From: Zygophlyctis sp. KS116 | Lineage: Eukaryota > Chytridiomycota | Assembly: GCA_054661495.1 (NCBI GenBank) | Contig: BAAFSQ010000128.1 | Span: forward strand, 1-28,026 | Direction of reading: 5' to 3' | Length of the DNA: 28,026 bases | Shown here: positions 20,408-28,026 of the stretch, one piece after another | Position numbering within the stretch: the stretch's first letter is position 1 | Layout: each line of letters opens with the position of its first letter | The notes under the pieces: model-generated | Databases searched by the model: none | What the model saw: only the letters and a program-made list of their open reading frames with translations | Told to the model about the DNA's origin: nothing | Position numbers and translations under genes: made by a program

Positions 20408-21110
20408 TTAGTGTTTCTGTGAAATTAAGAAAGTATTTATTCTACATAAAACTGAGATTTTTTCTGGTGTGAAAGTACCGCAATAAATCACAAAATACCT
20501 TCTCATTTCTATAATTACAACCCAAGTTTGCCTGATTTCTTCCACTGCACCTCCAATTTCATCGTCATTTCGATCTTCATCACAAGCATCGAGAGTCTGA
20601 TTCACGTAATCATCATAGTCACCATGGTGTTCGGCGTACCACAAGTCCAGGTCTGAATCAGTTTCAAAGACAAATCGAAAAGTTGCTTTAGCGGAATTAA
20701 TGGACCACAGCATAGGATTAACATCTGTCCAACTGTACCTTCCAGTTTTGTCAATATTTCTTCACCGATAACATTAAATCCCTTCCACTTAGACCTGACA
20801 CTGCACAGCGCGAATCAAAAGCTTTCAACAAAGTCCTGATTTCCTCGGCATTACGAAAATCATTGTTTGGAGTAACTATTGTGCCCATATGTTTCATATC
20901 TCGAAACATTTGACAAGTTTTTGGAACTGATAGAAGACATTCTCTGTTTTTAAAACGTTTGAACCGTTCTTGGGGAGGAGTAGTTAAGAAATCTTTAATA
21001 ATTTGATCCATTTCAGAAAAAAATTCTGTAAAATTCAGAGAATTATTTGAGTCCAAGTATGGCTTACACAATTTCTGAAGATATCTTTCTCGGTTAGTTT
21101 CTGCTCCAAA
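20408..21110 (-). CDS. Unrecognised ORF region, possibly two exons
   Basis: On the minus strand an open frame from about 21108 runs through REYLQKLC-like sequence, LNFTEFFSEMDQIIKDFL, SVPKTCQMFRDMKHMGTIVT and FDSRCAVSGLSGRDL to about 20773. A second frame (WTDVNPMLWSINSAKATFRF...IGGAVEEIRQTWVVIIEMRR) runs from about 20735 to 20408. A short intron of about 34 nt (AAG end) or 40 nt (CAG end) near 20735-20775 would join them in frame, in line with the introns of other genes here. The amino-acid composition is protein-like and acidic in the second part. I recognise no domain. The start is not fixed: a stop lies just upstream of FGAETNRE, so an earlier exon or an acceptor at TTAG is possible. It could also be an unrecognised element gene. 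Confidence 0.35.
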
Positions 21111-21439
21111 CTAACTAACCCTAAGTAACCTAAATCTGCCGTGTTCAGGACAGGTTTCAGCTTGGGCTAAAAACAGATAATAATTCACCGACTTCAGTTC
21201 AAGCTGATCTAATCTCAAATCTTCGTATTTAGCCCGTTCTGACGAGGACGTCAGCTAAACTAGTTGGGGGAAGATGTATAGGGGCAGATCAGTTCAGATG
21301 AACGTGTTTAACAGCGTAGGTTTGAGTTTGAGGGGTTAGCCTAAACAAGTAGGTTTGGGAATCTCACAAATGGAAGTACTAGGAAATCAATATAGGTTTT
21401 TTTAATTCTAGGTTAATAATAATTAATTTTATCTATAAG

Positions 21440-22350
21440 AGTTTCATCTCTTACATTGGCGGAGAACGCCGGCAAAGATTAAAACAAAAGAAAAAATTTA
21501 AAAAGTCTTGAAAAGTACTAAGAAAATGGGAGAAAAATGCCTCCAAGAAAAAGTAAAAATAATGCTGCTAGCTCAAGAAAACTGTAAGATTCAATTCATG
21601 TCCTCACGAAACAAGTTGAATCAATGATCGCTACAATGCTTCCTGATAAGTTCTCACCAATGTTTGCTGGATGGTCGGCCGGTGATACTCATTTTGTAGC
21701 CATTTTTACAACATTCATGCATGAAGGTGAAGAAAACAGTCATTACTGTCTTTTTCTCCTCTGATGGATGAAATGTCACAAGACGCTTCAGATTATTGGA
21801 AAGTATTTCGCAAATATATCTTGGTTTCCCTGTTTCTTTTAAGCCAGAGAAGGTGCCTTCATAAGTCTATGATGTTAATAACCGTCTGGACATAGGATTA
21901 GAGGATTGGTTTTGTTATTTAAAATGTTTTATAGAAGTCACATCTATTTTTGAAGACCTCATGTGAGAAAAAAATCATTTGGTCGTTGTATGTCGATAAA
22001 ACACAGGAATTTCTCTTTGATCCTTCTACCCCGAACCAAAAAATTTACAAAGTTGTATATTATTATATGTATTTGTATAGTATGCATTGAAATTCCTTCC
22101 GGGACAGCATCTAATCTTGGCTGGGCTAAATTAGGGGTAGCTAAAAAGGTTTTGGATCTTTTGATCCCAGTCTCACCTGTGTAAAAACAACTGCTATCTC
22201 TACTAAGTGCAAAAATATTACGATGGATAACTGTTTCTAAGGATTAAAATGCAACTTATTAGGTCATGTCCGAGAATTCACGAATGCTAGTAGCTGAAAT
22301 ACTGATTATAGTAGAGATACCAACTCTTAAACCGTGTATATCTGATAGAC
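21440..22350 (+). mobile_element. Broken LTR-retrotransposon gag-like fossil
   Basis: On the plus strand, after an LTR-end-like junction near 21455 (CTTACATTGGCGGAGAACGC), a basic start (MPPRKSKNNAASS at 21538) leads into gag-like coding sequence with DASDYWKVFRKYI and LEDWFCYLKCFIEV. A possible zinc-knuckle region lies near 22200-22280. No pol part is present. It is broken in several places and is on the opposite strand to the Ty3 fossil, so it is probably a separate insertion. The stretch upstream, 21111-21440, has no gene and may include the 5' LTR. No second LTR copy was seen. Confidence 0.45.
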
Positions 22351-22457
22351 ATCTAACACAATAAGGAAAAGACAACTTTGACTGCTCATCACATTCAGAA
22401 ACAATAATTTTTGAATCTGAGTATATCAATTGATTTCATGACGAGTGCTTTATATCA

Positions 22458-22783
22458 TCAATCCCGAACAGCTGCTGAAGAAGGCCATTCGAGTGCCTGA
22501 TCGACAATTCTTTCAAATAGCAGTGTTCTACATAAGTCTCTTGAAACAACCTTTGGGTTAGAAGACGGATATTTCTGATTTAGAAAACCAACACAATTCT
22601 TAGAAACAAATATTGTAGAATTCTTATAATTCATATAACTCTTCACGGCTCTACTCTCTTTAATAGTCATCAGTCCTCCAAAGTAAGATCGACCAATTTT
22701 CTCTATCTACAAAATTTCAAGATATCAACCTTGGCGAAGCAGACCCAGAATAGGAAATCACCTTGTCCCTGGTAAGCGTTCAT
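22458..22783 (-). CDS. Hypothetical two-exon ORF, 100 aa
   Basis: The exons on the minus strand are 22783-22730 and 22706-22458, with a 23-nt intron (GTTGAT...GTAG), giving 100 aa. It reads MNAYQGQGDFLFWVCFAK then IEKIGRSYFGGLMTIKESRA and ends EWPSSAAVRD. Without splicing the first part stops after a few codons. The ATG overlaps the stop of the neighbouring model by one base (TGATG), so the two could also be pieces of one decayed gene. No family is recognised. Confidence 0.28.
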
Positions 22784-23113
22784 CACACCCAAACTTCCAA
22801 TGAGCTAAAAGCTCTTTTAGAGAATGAGGTGAAACCTCTTTTAAAAATACTCCAAGTCTCGAATGAGAGAATTAACTTGCATACTCAATTGAAGAATCCG
22901 GTCTTTATCTGATTCAGAAATTTGATCTAAATTATATATCATAGATGTTTTCCAGAGCGATTCTTTATTCGGATGGGATCCATAATTTCCTATTGCCGAA
23001 TTTGAGGTTAGTCGTCCTGTTACAGTTTGGACGAAAAGTTGTTCTTCTTCGTTATCGAAGAAGAAAGGAATAGAGGATGATATGGATACCGGAGTTTTTT
23101 TGAAAATTATCAT
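22783..23113 (-). CDS. Hypothetical ORF, 97 aa, possible two exons
   Basis: The open frame on the minus strand starts at 23113 (MIIFKKTPVSISSSIPFFFD) and runs through KTSMIYNLDQISESDKDRIL and QVNSLIRDLE. A 37-nt intron at 22814-22850 would extend it to SSLEVWV and a stop at 22783-22785. Unspliced, it ends three codons after RDLE. A short helical, possibly coiled-coil segment is visible around the SESDKDRILQLSMQVN region. I do not recognise the family. Its divergent neighbour at 23197 starts 83 bp away on the other strand. Confidence 0.28.
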
Positions 23114-23196
23114 ACATGTGTCGTCACTTGTATGATGATGATGTAATGTAACTATTTAATATCTAAATTTAGAAATTAGTCAGAAATTTATTATAA

Positions 23197-23901
23197 ATGA
23201 CAAATCTAACTGATCTCCCACTCGAACTGCAAGATGTGATCAAATCATATCTTTCATGGAGGGGCCAAAGAAATTATCATAATGTAAAAAGAGCATTCGC
23301 TTTGGCACAGGTTTAATCGAAGGAAAGTCTCAAGTTAGAAAAGCATTCAAGAGAGCAATTAGAAAAAGAGCAAATGAAAGAATTGTTAAACAGCTCAACA
23401 CATCCTGATGCTGATACTGCAGCTGATGATAATGATGGTATTATAGAGGCTTCTCAAAATGGTTATGTTGAAATTTTCAAAGTTCTTTCGGCTGATCCTA
23501 GAGCTGATCCTTCAGCTGATGATAATTTTGCTATTCGAACTGCATCTTACAATGGTCGGACTAAAGTTGTCAAAGATCTTATTTGTGATGATAGAGTAGA
23601 TTCTGCTGCTAATAATAATGAGGCCATCAGATATTCTTGTAAGAATGGGCATGTGGATATTGTCAAACTTCTTATTTCTGATCCTAGAGTTGAACCTTCA
23701 GTGTTGGATAATTATGCTATTCGGAAGTCTTCTAAGAATGGTCATTTGGAAGTTTGTAAAATCCTTTGTTATGGTCATTTGGAAGTTTGTAAAATTCTTT
23801 GTTGCGTATCTCATTCATATCTCATGTTTAATCTCAAGCATGTAAAATCCATTGTTGCATATCTCATTTTGCATATCTCATGTTTAATCTCGAGCATGTA
23901 A
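23197..23901 (+). CDS. F-box-like / ankyrin-repeat protein, short
   Basis: The ATG at 23197 opens MTNLTDLPLELQDVIKSYLS, an F-box-like 'LPLEL' start. About 30 codons later the frame meets TAA at 23314. Removing a 24-nt GT...CAAG segment (23311-23334) bypasses it and gives 226 aa. If that is not an intron, the gene is a nonsense pseudogene, or starts at the ATG at 23374. Ankyrin repeats follow, with units such as AADDNDGIIEASQNGYVEIFKV, SADDNFAIRTASYNGRTKVV and NNNEAIRYSCKNGHVDIVKLL. The fourth ends in a short duplication (GHLEVCKIL twice) and then a non-ankyrin tail made from tandem DNA repeats. Such proteins often act as SCF substrate adaptors. The abrupt tail suggests a truncated copy of a larger family. 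Confidence 0.55.
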
Positions 23902-23910
23902 AATCCATAT
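23739..23910 (+). repeat. Tandem duplications at the 3' end of the ankyrin gene
   Basis: A unit of about 33 bp (ATGGTCATTTGGAAGTTTGT...) occurs twice around 23739-23800. It is followed by a 56-bp unit (CATATCTCATGTTTAATCTC...) at 23816-23871 that restarts at 23872. Slippage here seems to have replaced the normal end of the ankyrin array and produced a tail of repeated hydrophobic codons. Confidence 0.8.
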
Positions 23911-24818
23911 TAAATCTTTATAATCAAACCTATTAAGATCTTTTAAAACAAACCAGTCAAGCAGCTCTATCAAGTCCTTTTTCATTGGCTTTCGCAAGTT
24001 GTCAATAGGGAAGGGTCTCAAAATCCTAGCCCATATCCTGTTATAAGGGTAGGGTATATGCTGTTGCATCTTGATTAATAATATTTAGATCAATTATTTG
24101 CTTTTTAAAGGTTGATCCCTGACATTTGTAATCTGTTATTGCATAATGACATGTTATTGGCACTTGTTGACGTTTTATTCGAAATATCCGTGCTTCGTGA
24201 TTTCCATAAGGTACTTTTTAACCTCCCTAATGGACCGAAAAAATTTCTCATAGGAGAATTTTCTTATATCATTATATCTATTCAACTCTAATATTATATA
24301 TATATTATACACTTATTATCTTATACTTATAAACTTCTTTTCTATATTTGATTTGAATGATCAACTTTCAACATTCAACTTTCATCTGTTTATGTGAGAG
24401 TTTCAGAGTTCAACTTTCAACTTTCAACTTTCGGAAAATTAATAAACTCTAAATAATGCGCGAATGAATCAATCATCATAGAAATATATTTCAAGTTTTT
24501 CAATTTGTTTATTATAATAAAATCTGTAAATATATCTGATTGATATCTTTTCCTTGTTCTTCTACTTGAAAATTGACATCTTACGCCCGCTCACGCGGAC
24601 GCGCCACTTGGCATTGGAATATATATTATATTGTTGAGTTTCTTTCAGGTGATAGGCAAATCTGGCTAAGAATCGTCCATCTGAAACCAATAGACATAAT
24701 AATATAAGAGATATTCTGGTTCGAGAAAGAAAAGCTGGTCATTTCCAAGTAAAGAATGACCTCTGTAAAGATATCAGTAAAAGACCAGGAGACCTCACTA
24801 TTTGTAGCATAGCTATTT
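23911..24818. other. Gene-free AT-rich spacer with CAACTTT repeats and a GC-rich patch
   Basis: I see no supported gene. Between about 24361 and 24433 the heptamer CAACTTT and variants recur, ending in three tandem copies (CAACTTTCAACTTTCAACTTT). At about 24585-24612 a short patch, CGCCCGCTCACGCGGACGCG, stands out from its AT-rich surroundings. It sits on the downstream side of the MULE transposase gene and could mark an element end, but no matching partner was found within the window. A 61-codon frame at 23884-24069 (-) overlaps the repeats and is not supported. Confidence 0.5.
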
Positions 24819-27103
24819 TTATTTAAACATTGTATACTTGTCCAAATCGGACCAAGTCCGTGGAAGTTTATTTGACTTCTCCAGTTTTTGAACTGAGATC
24901 TTGTATTTTGAGGCCATCTCTAAACAAATCTTCATGACCTTGAGTTGTTTGATATTATATCGATTATTTTCAAGTTCAAGCCTGAACCAATCAATAAGAC
25001 TGGCCATCTGCACATAATCTTCAAAATCTGATCGACAGGGGGTTAACTGGTTCTGTACGCATGTTTCTTTGGTATATAATTCTGAAAAATCTGTTTGAGC
25101 TTGATCCAATTCAGGTTCTGTCGAATCACTTTGGTTTCAGTAAGAAAAATATACATTTGTTTCATAACATCTTGTAATTTTAAGAAAGGAATTTCATCAC
25201 GTATACAAATTTCAGAAACGAAATGAGGCATATCCAGCTCTTTTGTTAGATGAGGACAAAGAAAATAATTGGACTGAATAAAATCTATACAGCTGCACAC
25301 CCAGCTTATTTGATTCGTAAAACATCCTGCGTTTTGATTTTTTTGAATCAGTGAGTTCCATTCTCGAAGAAATATATTAAACCATAAAGGAGTTCGCCGT
25401 CCAATCTGGGTTTGTTTGAATTTTAATGCAAATGACGGCAAGAGCCATCTGCACATTATGATAATACATGTGTTTAAATTCTAGTATTAAAAAATTTAAA
25501 TTACAGGCCTGCCAAAATTTGAGAAAAAATCCCGCTTCAATATTCGGTAGTGAGACTCAGCAAACATTGAAGTTCTGTACCTACAGATAAATTTCTCTTG
25601 AGCTGCGCGCATCCATAATTTGCAGTTCTCCATATCATACCATTCTTTCCACAGATAAATCAGTGCATCTAAAAACATATTTTTACAACAATATTCTCTC
25701 ATTTCCTTCCAGGATTCGTCTCGAATCTCTTTAAAAGAAGAATTTCTACCATTTTCATCAGGTATTAAGGGGTGTCTAAGAAAGTGCCTTTTCACCATTT
25801 CCACGATATTGCTGATTTCTTTTTTAGAAGGAACTTGAATGCGATCAATTAATTGAGTATTTAGAAGAATTTGCTTCAAATCATCGTCTAAATTTCTGCA
25901 TGTAAATATATGAGATAATACCTTATAAATTCAGATTTTTTCACATTTTTTGGCTCTGAGAGCCGTCTTTTAACTGCTTTAAGTACATGCCACAAACATA
26001 AAGAAATGGTAGCATCTGACCATACATTTCGTGCCGCCCAAATTTGACCTCGGTCTTTATCCATTTTTATAAATAATGGCCTAATATTCCTTTCATATAA
26101 ATTCAAAAACCTAATATATCATAGTGAATAAATTACCATTCTTTAATAGCGATTTTTCTGTCATAAGCCTGTGAATTTCGGTCCAAGTACAAATAACTCG
26201 CAGGATAACCCTCTCCTTCAAACAGTAGAATTAAAGCGAATAGTTCTAACCCCTCCCGATTGGATTTGAAAGTAGAATCAACAAATATGTATCTGCAATC
26301 AAATCCTAAAAATTCCGTATGAAAACAAACATGTTTTTGAGGAATGTTCAATATTATATCTTGGTAATTACACCTTTGTAGAGCATCCTGAAAAGAGTCC
26401 ATAGAATTAAGCCCATTTATTTTTGACCAGATGTAAGAAATCTAATGAGTTATACCAAAAAAAGTAACATACTTGCTTAATAGTGAGGCTCAAAAGCCGA
26501 TCTGGACCTTCCTTGGCTTTAAGCTCTCTAAATATTTGAGCAGGAGTTGAGGTGAGACTCATTTTTTCTATCATACAAATCAATTCATCATCCAACGTCC
26601 TCTTTACTGTGGGGTGATCAATATCGTGTCGTATCATCACAGAGATATAGGTTTCATTTAAGTGGACGTATAAACATCCATTGCATGAATATCTCTCATA
26701 TCCAAAGTTCAGTCTCTGGCGTTTAGTAGGCCCCTTTCCCTTAAATTCTATAGAAAGACTGCATTTTCCATAATAATGACAAGCAATAGATTTATCACAT
26801 CTAAAAGGTAAATGTTCTTGAAATATACCTAAATTTTAATCCAGTTTTTTCAAAAATGAGATCAGAAGTATCACTGCAGAATTCCTCAAATGTGTAATCA
26901 TCAGTAATGCCGTCATTTGGCATTAAAATGTAGGAGAGCGGTAGTACTTCAAGTGACTGAAGCTCATCCAAATCATCAATTGTGAACAGTTGACTCGATA
27001 GACGTGGCTTCTTCAAACATTTGAAGCATAGTTTATTGAGATTCCCTGATTCATTTAAGTGATCAATGGGTAGAGTAAAACGGTCGCATTTGTGGCAGTA
27101 CAT
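24819..27103 (-). CDS. MULE-superfamily transposase, apparently intact, seven exons
   Basis: The exons on the minus strand are 27103-26829, 26800-26473, 26441-26137, 26110-25922, 25895-25505, 25480-25155 and 25128-24819. The introns are 28, 31, 26, 26, 24 and 26 nt and the protein is 707 aa. Domains in order: a CxxC/CxxC zinc ribbon (C3, C6, C26, C29); a WRKY/FAR1-like cysteine-histidine region with RCDKSIACHYYGKC and HDIDHP (about 92-147); and a DDE core. The core has D256 (IFVDSTFKSN), D320 (IKMDKDRGQIW) with C341 and H344 (LCLWHVLKAVK), and E479 (TSMFAESHYRILKR). A SWIM-like CxC...CxH follows (C558, C560, C571, H573). This order is that of Mutator-like transposases, which cut and paste DNA. 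No disabling change remains after splicing. It lies 7 bp after the stop of the DUF3987-like gene. Flanking inverted repeats were not found in the window. Confidence 0.85.
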
Positions 27104-27110
27104 AAAAAAT

Positions 27111-28026
27111 TTATTTTGAAGGCACCAACCCCTTATTTAATCTAAATAAATTAAATCTCGCTCTCCCTTGAGCAGTAGATAAAATATTGTCCAGTGGATT
27201 TATCTTTAGAGTATATAGCTCTTTTCCCGAGTTCCTGTTTGAAGCAGATAAAGTGACTTCGACCTCTCCAAATTCAACAATTTCCATCAATTTGAATATT
27301 TTTTTGATGTCATCTTCATCACGAAGAATCTTCGATCTAAGAATGTCTGAAATGGAAAAAAAATTTCCTTTGAGATACATAATCCTAATCTTATGCAAAT
27401 GAAATGCTACCTTTGTACAATAGAAACCACCGGAGGTGGAGGATGGATTGCCAAAGCTTCCAGGTCCTCTTCAGGCATTGGTTGAGGTGTCTCTAAAACT
27501 CCATCCTTTAATATTATTCTAAATTATAACTGAAACATATTTACCTTTGCCGCATAAAATATTCTCCAAGATTTAGAGCCTTATCAACGATAGCAGGATT
27601 AATGGCCAGAAGAATATTTTCATCGCATAAAGCCTTTTATTTAGAGTTAATAATCACCTCTTCAATTATGTGAAGAACAGCAGAAAGCCTCAATACTGTG
27701 CCCGGTAGTTTAGCATATTCTCCTACATAGTGTTCATCAGTGTTTTGCTTCTTTTTTGAATTAATTAGATTATAGACGTTATCAAAGCCATAGTTTTCAA
27801 AATAAAAAAAAACTTTTTTTGGATCTTCCTTAAATGTAAAAATTTTTAAATATACCTGAGAAGAATAATCAATGAACCTTATTTTTGAATGAAAAAATTT
27901 AAAGACTCTCAAATAAAAGTCTTTGGTTAATTTTAATAAATTACCAAAAAGAATTTTGGATTCAAATCGATTTTTACGAATTTGATCAAGAGTTATACAT
28001 TCAGAATTAAAACACGTAGGAATAAA
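27111..28026 (-). CDS. DUF3987-like protein, 3' part (5' end beyond the window)
   Basis: The exons on the minus strand are 28026-27856, 27828-27658, 27633-27545, 27518-27411 and 27384-27111, with introns of 27, 24, 26 and 26 nt. The last 270 aa are present, and the frame is open to the window edge. The segment YAKLPGTVLRLSAVLHIIEE, followed by INPAIVDKALNLGEYFMRQ, resembles the C-terminal part of DUF3987 proteins, which are primase/helicase-associated and frequent in mobile elements. The tail has a winged-helix-like ISDILRSKIL...DIKKIFKLMEIVEFGEVEV. The 27-nt intron (27829-27855) is in frame and stop-free, so it could also be coding. The family call rests on this C-terminal pattern only. It ends 7 bp before the MULE start on the same strand, which suggests a joint unit. 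Confidence 0.6.

Noticed and set aside
23884-24069. 61-codon ORF on the minus strand (MQQHIPYPYNRIW...)
   Set aside because: It overlaps the tandem-repeat tail of the ankyrin gene and has no recognisable domain; part of it is the complement of the repeats.
24361-24433. CAACTTT repeats as a telomere-like tract or CRISPR array
   Set aside because: Only a few imperfect copies are present with no regular unique spacers, and this is a eukaryotic sequence.
24819-27103. The MULE gene as a decayed transposon in seven fragments
   Set aside because: All six gaps are GT...AG segments of 24-31 nt, and the joined reading frame keeps every expected motif with no internal stop.

Overview
This is an AT-rich nuclear window from a fungus. 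Three genes have a Zn2Cys6 binuclear cluster followed by a fungal-type transcription factor body, an architecture confined to fungi. A DUF4436-like membrane protein and ankyrin repeats of the 'DPSADDN.AIR.AS.NGH' style make an early-diverging, chytrid-like lineage my best guess, at low confidence. The most striking property is intron size. In nearly every gene I could follow, the apparent breaks in reading frame disappear if introns of 23-34 nt (GT...AG, often ending TTAG, sometimes AAAG) are removed. The spliced lengths then come out as whole numbers of codons.

Layout. (1) 69-3558 (+): two genes of an unrecognised modular family. Gene A has a leader plus four ~149-aa repeat units, each on its own exon flanked by phase-2, 25-nt introns. 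Gene B has the same leader plus one unit. (2) 3808-7968 (+): two tandem Zn2Cys6 transcription factor paralogues sharing about 1,062 bp that are almost identical, introns included, while both flanks are diverged. This is a gene-conversion signature. (3) 8119-9155 (+): a DUF4436-like membrane protein. (4) 9198-12951 (-): a compact host block with a third Zn2Cys6 factor, PWP1 (WD40 ribosome-biogenesis factor) and a 1-Cys peroxiredoxin. The last two are 28 bp apart. (5) About 13300-22400: a transposon graveyard. A broken Ty3-type LTR fossil (-) is interrupted by a block of two abutting hAT transposase remnants. There is also a third hAT fragment (+), a tRNA-like sequence, a 45-bp near-perfect palindrome, two unrecognised ORF regions and a second LTR-element gag-like fossil (+). 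(6) 22458-23901: two small uncertain ORFs and an F-box-like/ankyrin gene. (7) 24819-28026 (-): an apparently intact MULE-family transposase (7 exons, 707 aa) lying 7 bp downstream of the 3' end of a DUF3987-like gene that runs off the window. The two may be parts of one mobile unit.

How the genes relate: the clearest candidates for something new are the repeat-exon family (1) and the DUF3987-MULE pair (7). The ultra-short introns run through both, and through the housekeeping genes. The splice models are my reading of the sequence. They rest on restored frame, restored motifs and whole-codon lengths, not on transcripts.
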